64,000 nt of DNA from Sipunculus nudus (GCA_026874595.1 CM049307.1:78900643-78964642), one strand, 5' to 3'; positions 24,704-36,805 are shown, numbered from the stretch's first letter. Notes: generated from the letters alone by a model not told the origin. A program made the numbers and translations.

Positions 24704-24829
24704 CAAGCTTCTCTAGCGAGACAGTTCGGTCCGCTTTTATTTCAACCCGTAACACACCCCCTCTCAAGAGCGTTCTGCTATCAAAACAAGACTAATTATC
24801 CCAGGAGTCACACTTTGGTGAGCTTATTC

Positions 24830-26651
24830 CCTGAATGCCAAATTTTTGAGGAGGTATCCCTATTCAACTGAAGCAAAGCTCTAAGGATATAGGTAACAGA
24901 GATCTAAGTTCAGGTTTCCAAGGACATAGATTTTTCATTGACCTTCCTGGATGTCAAGTTAGAAGATTTTGGTGCAATAGGTACATGTGGTGTCACCAGT
25001 CTCCAGGAACTTACCCTGACCAATATGCATGAAAAGAATCATGGTGATAAATGCATGTGTTGTTCAGAAACAGGAGGTTTTGTATCAAATTTTTAATTAT
25101 ACTGAGGGATATTTACAAGCCCTATAGCTCGAAGGATATAGGTAACAGAGGCCTAATTTCAGGTTTCCAAGATTTTCCATAGACCCCCCTGGATGTTAAA
25201 TTAGAATATTCTCGGCTGAATGGTTATGATTTGAACCCTGTTAACGGACGACTGCATCGTTGAACGTCTAAAAAATAAAGAATAAAAATGCGCAAAGATT
25301 CGAATAAATCCAGGTGGTACCATCAGTCTGCATGAACAGTATATGATGAATATGCATGCAAAGATTCCTGGGGATCAATGCATTAGTTGTTCAGATACTG
25401 GAGCTTTTGTATCAAATTTTAATTATTCTTGGGGTACTTCTGACCCCCATAGTTAAGAGGAAATGGGTACCAGAGACCTACAGGTTTCAAAGGAGATTTT
25501 TCATGGACCTCACTGGATATCAAGTTAGAAGTTTCTGGGTCAAATTACAATTTGTGTTTTGATAATAGATAACCACATCTTTGAAGGTCTCAAAAATAGA
25601 GAAATAAGTGTTAAATTCATAATAATTCAAGTGGCGCCACAAGTCTGCAGGAACTGATGAAACACTCCATGATGAATAAGCATGCAAAGAATCATGGAGA
25701 TCAATGCATTAGTTGTTCATATACTGGAGCTTTTGTATCAAATTTTTTATTATTCTGGGGTGTACTTCTGAGCCCCATAGCTCAGAGGATATGAATAACA
25801 GAGACCTAATGTCAGGTTTCCAAGGAGATTTTTATGGACCTTCCCGAATGACAAGTAAGAAGATTTTAGGTGCAATGGTTACGATATGTGCCCATTAATG
25901 TACGTACCACAGCGTCTATGAAAGTATCAAAAATAGGGGAAAATGCGTAAAACTTCGAAAAAAAAAAGCAAGTGCCGCCACCAGTCTGCAGGAACCGATG
26001 AAACACTCCATGATGAATATGCATTCAAAGGTATTATGGTCATCAAAGCATTAGTTATTCGGATACTGGAGCTTTTGTATCAAATTTTTAATTTTTCTCG
26101 GGGATACTTCTTAGCCCCATAGCTGAGGATATGTGTAGCAGAGACCTAATTTCAGGTTTCAGGAGAGTTTTTACATGGACCTGCCAGGATGTCAAGTTAG
26201 AAGTTTCTCGGTCAAACAGTTACGATTTTTGCCCTGCTAACAGATGACCACATCTTTGAAGGTCTCGAAAATAGAGTAAAAATGCGTAAACATGAAAAAA
26301 AAACAGGTGGCGCCACAAGTCTGCAGGAACTGATGAAAAACTCCATAATAAATATGCATGCAAAGAATCATGGTGATCAATGCATTAGTTATTCAGATAC
26401 TGGAGCTTTTGAATCAAATTATTAATTATTAAGGGGGGTACTTCAGAACCCCATAGCTCGGAGGATAAGGGTAACTGAGACCCAATTTCAGGTTTCCCAG
26501 GAGTATTTATGTACCTCCTTGGAGGTCAAGTTAAAAGGTTCCAGGTCCATCGGTTAAGATTTGTGCCTTGTTAACGGCGGACAGGCGGACGGACACTGGA
26601 CAATGGGTGACAGCTATAGCTCAGATGACTTTCAGTCGGCTGAGCTAAAAA
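24830..26651 (+). repeat. R1 array, copy 3 (longest)
   Basis: Five to six units. The 'TTCAGATACTGGAGCTTTTG' anchor or variants recur near 25060, 25390, 25720, 26055 and 26390, a period of about 330 bp. Units contain GGTGGCGCCAC, TCTGCAGGAACTGATGAAAC and GAGACCTAATTTCAGG. The array ends with GGCGGACGGACAC, a stem-loop (AGCTCAG...CTGAGCT) and AAAAA at 26651. Confidence 0.85.
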
Positions 26652-26858
26652 TCTTGATATTTGTTGCATGGTACGCGAGGTGGCTATTTTTATGTTTTGA
26701 AGCACTGGTCGCGTCCGGTGCAACCTTACTGTACTTGTGTCCAGGAGTAAACAAGCGGTTTTAGAAAAATATTAACAAAAACCATAATATTAATTTTAAA
26801 AGAAGACATTATAAATCGTTTATATTTAACATACCTGGTATCTGTATATTTCCATAGT

Positions 26859-26862
<4 letters not shown>

Positions 26863-26930
<68 letters not shown>
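26863..26930. repeat. (TA)n microsatellite
   Basis: Uninterrupted TA tract. Confidence 0.95.
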
Positions 26931-26932
<2 letters not shown>

Positions 26933-29555
26933 TGCATATACACTGAACAACACGACGCTTATTAGAGCGTTCCCAATAGCCCATTTCTAAAGAGATCTCA
27001 CTTTCATATATTGCAAATATTCGCTCCTGTGACGTTTGGGTTATACAGTTTCAGGGCTCAGAATCAGATGAATTTGAACACTCTCCCAGAAGACTAACTG
27101 TTTGTTCATATATAATATAATAATTAGATTCCATATAATGTCGCACGCCTTTTGCTTGGTCACGACCTATATACAGTCGGTTTGGGAGTTTCACGTTAAC
27201 TCCCTTGGTACATTGTGATTTACGATGAAGCCCGCCTGTGTGGTGCCCATTTTTAATATCATTAGGCATATAATAGTCAAAGAGAATTATTCTGCATATA
27301 GCAGGTGTAGATAGTTGGTATAAATCCCGGACTAATTAAAATCGATTGCAAGTCCCTTTTATCCTCATCACGATGCGGGTGTCACACACCCGTCACGGTA
27401 CAGTCACAGAAAGCTTTCGCGTAGCTTAGTCATCTGCTCACTACAACGGGGAATTCGGCACGGATGTACCCGGTGTTATGACATACCATAATCGCATGAA
27501 AATCTCTCCAAAAGACGTTCATTGGAGGGTGATGGTTCAAATACTGTTCTAATGTTTATTTACAGGATTATACGACAAAAAGTGTTATGCTTGGTCGTCA
27601 TTCCATTACCCCATGGCTTTATCAAGCTTTAAGACACCCAGGCAGGCTGAGATAGCGTTTGCCACCAGACCGACAGTGTCGCCAACTGACGGATCCAGAG
27701 CGCCCTCTGTCGAGTAAAAGAGGAAACATAAGAAGAGAGCATCCGTCCACTCGCGCATCATTATAATTCAGTAATGTTAACAATTATAATATTGAAGACA
27801 TAAAATTTAAGTACTACTCAAGTATATTAAATATAATAAATATGTATAATATGAGATTAGCCAGGATTTTTGTGAGAGACAAAAACTTGATACTCACAAG
27901 CATTAATCCTTTACACATAAAAACGGACACACACAATCATTTATTTATAAATATAAATTTCAGTATGTTCCATTCAGTCTTACTTGGTAAACTTTGTATA
28001 TGTTCTCTCTACATGTCTCCTGAATACGAAGGTATAGATGTAGAAAGGGTTACAATTTGTCCTTGTTCAATTCATAGATTACCTAGACTAAACGCCGATG
28101 GATCGAAGAAAATAATGTGGGTCTTTTATAAACAAGGGCTCCCGTACACATAATATTACTTCTGCGTAAGGTTTGCCGAGCTTATCGCAGACGTATCAGA
28201 AAAATAACGTTATGTGAAACACACCTCGTCAAATATCGCCTGACCTAATGTGCATGCATGCGATTTTTTTCAATGAACACTCAAATCACGTACACTGACA
28301 CATTAATGCAAAGGCCCGAAATGGGAACTGAACAATAATTTTTTCTTAACATCGGCCAAAGGACAGAGAGTGACCGAAAGCAGGTATCAAGGCCACTCGG
28401 GTTTGAGTACGTCTGATGCGCCAAAATCCTTTCTTGTAGGTAATCAGATAAAATGAAGGACGTAAAATTGTGGACAGTGCCAGCTTGTTTAGCCAGGCTG
28501 TCTACCTTGGTTGAGCCATGAAATTGCATTTCATCCCTGCCTAAATGTCAACCCCTGGTGTTCGAGAGATTTTCACCAGACTTTAAAAGCCATCTAGTAG
28601 CCCGCACTTTACGTCATCAATATTCTTATAAACAGCGCATTCTGAACGAAACCAACACTGAACCTGGGAAATACCTCGAGCTTGTAAAAATAACGTGAAT
28701 AAAAAGACAGTGACCGAAAACTCTGACAAAGAATGACTGAAGCAAGCAGTTCAAGTGCAGCTTCAAAAGACAAACTTGAAATCGCTGATCTTATCTTTAT
28801 GTTGTTCACAATAAATATCCCTGTTGGATAACAAAAAATGAAAAAGCAACCTTCGCAGGCTCTTTAAATATAATATGGCGCGAACAGGTCAACTCTACGA
28901 TCGCAACAGAGTAGACAGAATTAAAAATCAGGGCGCGATGGCGATTGTTTTAATTTTTTTTTGTATGGTTCGATAAAAATGTCATATGATCAGAGAAAAG
29001 CATTAAAATAACAGAATGAATTGTTTTGCTAAACAGGTAAAGGCACTACATAACAAACGAAATCTTATCAAAAACGTATTATTTTATCTTCTTGAACCAA
29101 ATGTTCGAGCGGCTAGAACTCAAAAATGGTAAGTTTCTATTGAAAAAAAAAATGATTGATGCGGGGGGGGGGGGGGGGGTTAAATTAACGCGTGCGAGTT
29201 GCCGGAGTACCGTACTTTTTAAGAATACCATTGTGACGTCATCACTACTAACTGACAAACCGTCAAGTTGATTTAGTTTTAGCAAGTCATCTTTAGGTCG
29301 TCACTGATATGCCGAAAGACCGTACATCTGTTCAGTCTTATTTCTTTCTGAATTAATCATATGGAATCCATACACGGGAAGTATAATGTTGCTGTTAGTA
29401 ATCGCCATGACTGATTTTCCTTTGGGGTGAAAAGGGTTAACTTTTTTATAAAAATTATCACGAATAATCAGGTGGACAGGGTTGGTGGAATGGAATATAA
29501 AAGTTCCATGTATAATATATACTGTAAATTTTTTTTTATAGACAGTGTCAAGGAC
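26931..29555. other. No gene recognised
   Basis: AT-rich. Longest frames are 103 codons (27842-28153, plus) and 82 codons (28281-28529, minus), both without recognisable motifs. A G17 run lies at 29163-29179. Confidence 0.4.
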
Positions 29556-29559
29556 ACTC

Positions 29560-30215
29560 TAAAGGCTGTGCTAGAAGGCAATTAAATGCACCACTTTGAC
29601 AAGTTTGACCAGGATTTGGTGATTGATGACATATTAAGCTACTCTGAAAGGGCATAAATTTCAATACTAGAGTACCAGGAGTAAGGAACAGTTCCAAAAA
29701 CTAAGAAAAGACTTCCTAGAAATTTTGCTTATCAATTATGCTGAAAGATTTCCAGAGGAAAGTACATACCTAATCAAGGCATTTTCTGCTCTCAGTTAGA
29801 GACCTATCTCAATGTTACCACCACAGGATATGGCAACAAGGGGGAATGAATGTGCAAAAGCACTGTGTAAATATTATGAGCTGGGCATAGATGACACACT
29901 AAATGAGTTGAAAGTACTCAAGGAGTTAGTTCATCAGTAGCAGTATCCACGAGAGAGCACTTCAAATCTTTGGTCATTGATCTCTCTTTACCATGGGGAT
30001 GTCTTTCCAATACTCTTGAAGTTGCACACATCTGACGTCGAATGGATTTTCAATCCAAGATGACATGTAGACCACCCTGAATAACCGTCCAAGTGCAGAG
30101 AGGCTTGAAACTCTTGCTCCCATTAAGTTAGAGGGTCCAAATTCACCGTCAGACTTTGACTTTGTATCAGCATTTTGTAAATAGAAGCAGTTGAAGAAGA
30201 GAAGACTGCTTAAGG
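29560..30215 (+). pseudogene. Decayed hAT-family transposase, C-terminal part
   Basis: Plus-strand pieces in order. One stretch (~29690-29790) reads KDFLEILLINYAERFPEES. After a stop it continues with PPQDMATRGNECAKALCKYY. Further on come TSDVEWIFNP (the 'S..VER.FS' block of the hAT dimerisation region) and then, in another frame, RPSAERLETLAPIKLEGP with DFDFVSAF and KKRRL. In hAT transposases and their domesticated relatives this C-terminal region mediates dimerisation. There are several stops and at least one frameshift, and no catalytic core upstream, so it is a dead fragment. Confidence 0.65.
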
Positions 30216-30419
30216 AAACAAGTGACCCATGGGTCATGACGCTCAGCCGACTGACATGTTGTCAATATGTCCTTGCACAGGCAACTAATAAAGAAAATGT
30301 AGGTTGCATCATTGTTCATGCATCTAAGCTTAAGTTCATCAAGACCTAAAAACAGAACAAAAAATTGATGGCATTCAAACAAGCTTTTCCTGAGGAATCT
30401 TGTAATTTGTTTCTGGGGT

Positions 30420-31633
30420 GTCCAAACATTGCCAAAAACTCTGTGGATATAGGTCAAAGTGACCTAATTTCAGGTTTCTTGGGAAACGTTTGAGGAACTG
30501 CAGGATTTCGAGTAAGAAGTTTCTGGGCCCAATGGTTATGATTTGTGCCCTACTTTGGTATCAAATTTTAAAGTATTCTGAGGGTTGCTTATAAGCCCCA
30601 TAGCTCAGAAAATATGGAGAAAAACAGAGACCTAATTTAATGTTTCCAAAGGAGACTTTTCATGGACCTCCCTGGATTTAAAGTTAGAAGATTCTTTGTC
30701 CCATTGTTATAATTTGTGCCCTGCTTTGGTATAAAATTTTTAATTATGCTGGGGGGTGTTTATAAACCCCATAGCTTAGAGAATATGGGTAACAGAGACC
30801 TAATTTAAAATTTTCCAAGAATGTTTTTCACATACCTCCCTGGATGTTAACTAAGAAGATTCTGGGAACAATGGTTACAATTTTTGCCCTGTTAACGGAC
30901 TACCGCACCTTTGAAGGTCTCAAAAATAGAGAAAAAAAGGTGTTAACTTTTTTTAAAAGACCGGATTGCGTCACCAGTCTGCAGGAACTGAGGAAACACT
31001 CCATGATGCATATGCATGCAAAGAATCATGCCGATCAATGGACTAGTTGTTCAGGTACTACAGTTGTTGTATCAAATTTTTAGTTATTCTGGGGGGTACT
31101 TCTGAGCCCCATTGCTTGGACAATAAGGATGACAGAAACCTAATTTCAGGTTTCCATGGAGATTTTTTTTTTGGACATCCTAGGATGTCAAGAACAAAAA
31201 TCAAGGTCAAATGGTTATGATTTGTGCCCCACTAACAGATGACAACATCTTTAAAAGTCTCAAAAAAACAAAGAAAAAAAAAGCAAAAAATCAAAAATAA
31301 ATATAGGCGCAAGCAGTCTGCAGAAACTGATGAAACACTCCATGATCAATATTCATGGAAAGAATCATGGTGATCAATGCATTAGTTGTTCAGATACTTG
31401 AGCTTTTGTATCATTTTTTTCATTATTCTTGGGGTTACTTCAGAGACCCATAGCTTGAAGAATATGGGTAACAGAGACGTAATTCAAGGTTTCCAAGGAG
31501 ATTTTTCATGAACCTCTCTGGATGAAAGTTAGAAGATTCTAGGTCCAGTGGTTATGATTTGTGCCCTGTTAACGGACAGACGACTGACAAAGAGTAATCG
31601 CTATAGCTCAAATGAGCTCAGCTGAGCTAAAAA
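30420..31633 (+). repeat. R1 array, copy 4
   Basis: Diverged R1 units with GAGACCTAATTTCAGG variants at about 30460, 30630, 30800, 31135 and 31470. The anchor 'TTGTTCAGATACTTGAGC' lies near 31386. The array ends with ACGGACAGACGAC, TATAGCTC...TGAGCTAAAAA at 31633. Spacing between 30460 and 30800 is shorter than a full unit, so internal deletions occurred. Confidence 0.8.
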
Positions 31634-31801
31634 CAATTAACCAGTGTTTTTCATTTCATTAGAGATTCTTTTAATTGGGCCTGACTAACAGGGGACACTT
31701 GTTTGTCAAATATTTAAAAAAAAGTATGATCATTTGCCGCATGTTTTTTTCTTTCCCGGATACACGATACAGATTTGATAAGGGCTCACCGTTCTCGGAA
31801 A

Positions 31802-31828
31802 GGCCCACTAATTACAACTTAGTGGGCC
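31802..31828. repeat. Perfect 10-bp-arm hairpin
   Basis: GGCCCACTAA at 31802-31811 and TTAGTGGGCC at 31819-31828 with a 7-base loop. It lies just upstream of the DDE transposase remnant and may belong to the same element. Confidence 0.6.
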
Positions 31829-31939
31829 GTCAAGGCCTACTAAATCAGTATTATAAACGGAACACTGTATAAGAACAAGAACACTGAGAAGGTGCTATTT
31901 TGAATTTCCCCTGCAAGGAGGGCTGTGTACGTAGGCCAC

Positions 31940-32215
31940 GATCCCTGGCGTATGGTTGATCTACTAGCGATCGTCAGGTTGTTGAAAGGTCTTCCTCAAC
32001 AACAATCTGTGATCCAGGTGATGCCATTATTGCTGATAAGGGTTTAGATGTTCAGGATTTTTTTTTTGCATGTCATGACATTTCCATAAACATTCCAATT
32101 TTTTTCCCTAAGAAAAAACGCATGACTTTAACCACAGTTCCTCACGACAGAAAGATTTCAATTTAAAACAAAGACATGTGAGGAGGTTCATATAGGTTTA
32201 GCAAAATCGCAACAA
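31940..32215 (+). pseudogene. Decayed DDE transposase fragment (DDE_Tnp_4 type)
   Basis: The frame reads YG-stop-STSDRQVVERSS, then PGDAIIADKGLDVQDFF and ISINIPIFFPKKKRM. These match the 'GG.SD...ve.S', 'AD.GF...D' and 'N.P.F' blocks of the DDE_Tnp_4 / THAP-linked transposase superfamily. The D of ADKG is expected to be the second catalytic Asp. Further on RHVRRFI occupies the place of the family's RHVERxI, so the expected catalytic Glu is lost. Stops occur within the first block and after KISI. The first-Asp region upstream is not recognisable. Confidence 0.65.
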
Positions 32216-32499
32216 GATCTGTCAGCATCCTCATATCTCATCAGAGACACTTCTGTCATCAGGTATTATATAAATTTGCTTCAGGCTATGTAATTGAACT
32301 TGTTTACAGACGGCAGTCATTGAGTGTGTCGTCAGATAACTGAAGCTTACTAGGCATCGCACCAACAGTGTTACCAGTACATCTCCGCAGTAGAGTTGAA
32401 TATCAATTGACTTTCGATCCTAGAAAAATGTATATAATAACTAAAACCAAATAACTTTAAAAATTAACGCATGAGAAAATTAACATGTCTAAGGCAATA

Positions 32500-33112
32500 T
32501 TCCCAACATTCTGGTCGTTGATTTCAATTGTTTCTACTTATCTCAGCAACAATGAACTAGCGGAAAAATTATTCATGTCTCTTGAGGTAGCATCTAGTGC
32601 GAGCGGTCAGCAGCTTGTTTCCAGTCTAGTGAGAGTCCGTGCAAAGTCTGTATGTGTCTTATTGCTATGGATGAAGCTCACTGTATTAAAAATGGTAAAT
32701 AAATATTCTTAAGTGTTACTAAACTCTCACCTATACTTCACAAGCCATGCTTTAATGAAATGCATGCACAAATAAAACTGCAGGTAAAAACAACATACAA
32801 TGTACAAATAAATAAATACACACACACACACATATATATATATATTTGTGTGTGTATGTGTTTATGTGTGTATGTTTGTGATGGCGTGCGGGTGTACATG
32901 CTTTGTAAAGAATAAATCAATTTGCAGGGGCCAGGAGTTTCGACCAGCCTATGGGGAAGTTGGTCTACTAAGGACATTTTTCCCCCCGACTGTCCACTTC
33001 TATGCTGCAGAGCCACCACTACAAAGGAGGTAAAACGAGACATATACGGACAAACTTGGGTTTGACGACACCTCCACTGAAACAGTTTATGTCATTCAAG
33101 ACAGGTAATTTT
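32500..33112 (+). pseudogene. Decayed RecQ-like helicase fragment
   Basis: The first piece (~32500-32695) contains LIAMDEAHCIKN, a RecQ-type motif II (DEAH-C-I), just before a GTAAAT donor-like site. The second piece (from ~32928, after a TTTGCAG acceptor) reads QEFRPAYGEVGLLRTFFP, then in a shifted frame ATTTKEVKRDIYG, then shifted again LGFDDTSTETVYVI before a GTAATT. This follows RecQ motif II, the 'FRP.Y..L..LR..FP' block and motif III (TAT). The intervening ~230 bp hold a microsatellite (32818-32880). RecQ proteins are 3'-5' DNA helicases. Frameshifts make this a pseudogene. The P-loop exon was not found. Confidence 0.6.
32818..32880. repeat. (AC)n(TA)n(TG)n microsatellite
   Basis: A short compound dinucleotide tract that interrupts the RecQ-like remnant and lies in its likely intron. 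Confidence 0.85.
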
Positions 33113-34361
33113 AGTTTTTATTTTACTTATTTTACTCAGGCTCAATGTCACCGAGTTCTACTATCAAATTATTTGTAAAATAATTCTAAATAGACCGGAT
33201 TAAAAGGAAGTAGTTGCTAATATGAAATGTATTAAGCGCCCTAGCGATTACCGTTTCGGTTATCTTTGACTATTTTTATCAATAAAGTATATTCCATAGA
33301 CAGTGCCCCTTCTTTTTTTAGCACATTGTTCAATTTGATCGACTGAACCTCCCGATGATGATGTGCTGGTCCGTCAGACATACTTAACATTGTATTTCTG
33401 GTCACCTGTTCGAAAAATTATCATCATTTTATTATTTTAAGGAAAAGTTGCTTCAGATTGTTATTAGTATTTTAAGGAAAAGTTGCTTCAGATTGCTAAA
33501 ACTATTAAGTCTTTTAGCAATCATAAGCTCATGAGAGAATGGAACGCTTGTTCTAGTTAAACGCGCTTCTAAGAAAAAATGTGGTTTTTATGTTTACAAA
33601 TATACACTGATACAGAATTTTGGTTTAAAAAATATAAAATATCTAATAAAAATACCTTGTGTAAAATATAATATGCTTTATTTAGTAATTACTTAATTTA
33701 ATTCATTTAAGACCGAACATTTTCATGGAAGTCGGAAGTGTACGCGTTATTTCGAGGAGGAACTATTCATTGTGCATCTTACTCGTGATGGCACTTGGGT
33801 GCAACTCAGACGCAGCAATAAAGAGCAGGATCAAAGAATGGCTCAGGCTTGCGACCGACAGAAGGGGGGGGGGGGGGGGGCGAGCACGACGACGTAGCTC
33901 TAGGCCTACCAACACACCCAACAGTGTTGAGGATATTAAGGATCATTCTTCAGTGACGTGTTAAAAAATACCGTAAATAACACATGTAACATCACTTGGT
34001 ATAGCCTGATTATATTTTAAAATATGTCTGTGTTCAAGTTAGTCATATGGATGAATGACGGATTATGGGAGTTGCATGAGTAGAGATGGCCCTCTAGTTG
34101 CTTAGCGTTTAGATCAAAAATCATTTGTGTCCAAAGTGTCTATTTGTTTGCTGAATTTATTATCTTTACTTTAAAGAGACCTAATATTAGGTCTTCTACG
34201 TTCTTAAAAACACAGAGACGCCCGGATGTTCAAGACCCATTTGACGACGATGAAGATACTGAGCTTGACGTTTAGTTTCTCACATTATTTCTGGCTTGCA
34301 CAAGCTCTTTAGCAGAGCAGTCTGAATATTTCGAAACTTCCTTGTGGTATCATAATTCAAG
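33113..34361. other. No recognised gene; possible exon-like frames
   Basis: A duplicated 'TTTTAAGGAAAAGTTGCTTC' word occurs at about 33436 and 33472. A frame around 33745-33860 reads CTRYFEEELFIVHLTRDG without a recognised family and ends in a G17 run (33864-33880). A short piece near 34210-34275 reads RRPDVQDPFDDDEDTELDV and then a stop. Confidence 0.3.
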
Positions 34362-34730
34362 ATGTCCAGAGCTTACCGAGAGGTCAATGCGCGTCGAGTA
34401 CACCCGTGGATATTGGAAGGTTTATGCAGAAGAGCGGCGGGAAACCAGCGAGAAAACTACCGACAACCAACAAAGGTAGGACATGGTTTCTATTTTGTAC
34501 TGTGAACCCGACTTCAGCTTATTATTAAAAACAATTATTATGTCTTAATATTATTATAGGCCCGATACGGTCATGCCATTGCCCTTCAGAGGGTACGGGA
34601 CAGGGTTTGCGCTGTGCTGGGCATTTGCAAAAAAAAACTTACAACGCCACCTCAACTGGGAAGATGCTGGAGAGGAGGAAGATGATCCCAAACATTCGAA
34701 TTATGACAGCTTCGATATGGATGTCATACG
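34362..34730 (+). CDS. Possible two-exon gene fragment, unknown
   Basis: Candidate exon 1 (34362-34475) starts with ATG, reads 38 codons (begins MSRAYREVNARRVHPWILEG) and ends at AAAG|GTAGG. Candidate exon 2 (34560-34730, 171 bp) follows ATTATTATAG and ends at ATACG|GTAAGT, a strong donor. Two of its frames are open throughout; one is acidic (WEDAGEEEDDPKHSNYDSFD). Exon 1 in phase 0 joins the other, basic frame. I do not recognise either product. Spliced-looking signals in AT-rich DNA can arise by chance, so this is a weak call; it may also be part of a decayed transposon. Confidence 0.25.
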
Positions 34731-34828
34731 GTAAGTATATATTTATTGAAGGATAAATTATTTCAATTAAAAAATGAATACATCAAGTTATATTTTAAAA
34801 TCATTTAAATGCATAATACTTGTTATTT

Positions 34829-34833
<5 letters not shown>

Positions 34834-34898
<65 letters not shown>
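34834..34898. repeat. (TA)n microsatellite
   Basis: Uninterrupted TA tract. Confidence 0.95.
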
Positions 34899-34899
<1 letters not shown>

Positions 34900-35601
34900 C
34901 TCGTCAATTAAGTACCCCAGACAATTAATTCCCCCGCCCTATCTTTAAGAATAGGCCCCCCATCTTCAGCAACAATTAATATCAGACCACTCTCATAGAA
35001 AAGGTCACTCTCATAGAAAAGGTCATGACCCCAATTTATATATACATCATCCCAGAACCCATGTCTATGTATATGCATAATATAAAAAAAATCTTTCCAT
35101 TAGTTTTAGACTTATAATGCTCAAAGTACTGTTATAAGTGGCAGTGTGTAGGGGTATTATACATCATGAAAACAAGAAAAGAATAACAGGTGGCGCCACC
35201 AGTTTCAGATGCATGACAACACTATCCAAGATCTTCGGTCAAGTTGATTTTTGGATCAATTCAAACAAGATTTCTTGAGATATCTAAGAATTTGTTTGAT
35301 TTTCCCCCTAAAATGGAATTAAAAAATTCAGGGTCACTCTCCTAGTCATAACCGCATTTTTATAGGGAACATTTCCAGGAACCTGGTCGGTCTTCAGTTG
35401 CAAAAGATAATTGATTCGGCAAATCCGTAAAACAATATTATTTTATGGATGGCCTGAAATATAATGACAGAAAATATCAAATGCCTTGGAAAAATCCAAA
35501 ACGAGAAAACGCTTCGTAGATGAAAATTCACTATCTTGTCTTCCAATGTAGCATTGAATTGTGCTCTCTAAAAATAAATTACTAATCAGGTTATACTTTT
35601 T

Positions 35602-36780
35602 ATGCCCCCGCCACAAAGTGGCCGGGGCATATAGTTTTACCCATGTCCGTCATTCCGTCCTTCCGTCCTTCCAAAATCAAACAGTTGTACGGACTTTTTT
35701 TTCGCAATGCCTGCAGATATTGGCCTAATTTTTGTTGTGTGGGCAGATATAGACCAGTTACAGATCGAGTTCGCGTTTCGTCCCGGTTGACCTACTTTTG
35801 ACCGTTTTACGGCTCCTAAACTTAAAAAATTTCATGAAAAATAGAAATATTCATGACAGATACACATGTACGGACTTTTTTTCGCAATGCCTGCAGATAT
35901 TGGCCTGATTTTTTGTGTGTGAGCAGATATATAGACCAGTTACAGATCGATTTCGCGTTTCGTCCTGGTTGACCTATTTTTGACCGTTTTACGGCTCCTG
36001 AACAGAGAAAATTTCATGAAAAATATGAAATTTCATGACAAATACACATGTACGGACTTTTTTTCGCAGTGCCTGCAGATATTGGCCTGATTTTTGGTGT
36101 GCGGACAGATATAGACCAGTTACAGATCGAGTTTGCGTTACGTCCCGGTTGACTTACTTTTGACTGTTTTACGGCTCCTAAACTTAGAAAATTTAATGAA
36201 AAATAGAAATATTCATGACAGATACACATGTACGGATTTTTTTTTCGCAATGCCTGTAGATATTGGCCTGATTTTTGGTGTGTGGGCAAATATAGACCAG
36301 TTACAGATCGAGTTCGCGTTTCGTCCCGGTTGACCTACTTTTGACCGTTGTACAAACATAGAAAATTTCATGAAAAATAGAAATATTCATGAAAGATACA
36401 CATGTACAGACTTTTTTTCGCAATGTCTGCAGATATTGCCCTGATTTTTGGTGTGTGGGCAGATATAGCCAAGTTACAGATCGAGTTCGCGTTTCGTCCC
36501 GGTTGACCTACTTTTGACCGTTTTACGGCTCCTGAACATAGAAAATTTCATGAAAAATATGAAATATCATGACAAATACACATGTACGGACTTTTTTTCG
36601 CAATGCCTGCAGATATTGGCCTGATTTTTTGTGTGTGGCCAGATATTGACCAGTTACAGATTGAGTTCGCATTTCGTCCTGGTTGACCTACTTTTGACTG
36701 TTTTACGGCTCCTGAACATAGAAAATTTCATGTAAAATATAAATTTTCATGACAAATACACTTGTCGTTCCGACACATCT
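35602..36780 (+). mobile_element. Nested repeat element with terminal hairpin and six ~180-bp tandem units
   Basis: Inserted into the older unit (uninterrupted counterpart at 40731-40745). It begins with a 13-bp-arm hairpin, ATGCCCCCGCCAC/GTGGCCGGGGCAT (one mismatch), then TATAGTTTTACCC and CCGTCCTTCCGTCCTTCC. Six tandem units follow, beginning at TGTACGGAC-type words near 35688, 35868, 36049, 36229, 36403 and 36583. Each contains 'CGCAATGCCTGCAGATATTG' and 'TTACAGATCGAG'. There is no coding capacity. ATGCCCCCGCC starts are common in bivalve dispersed elements (general knowledge). Class is unresolved. Confidence 0.7.
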
Positions 36781-36805
36781 TATTCTTATTTTCAATTAAA
36801 TTGAA

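Noticed and set aside
24391-24795. 134-codon plus-strand frame
   Set aside because: Crosses a tRNA-derived sequence on the other strand and shows no protein-like conservation or motif.
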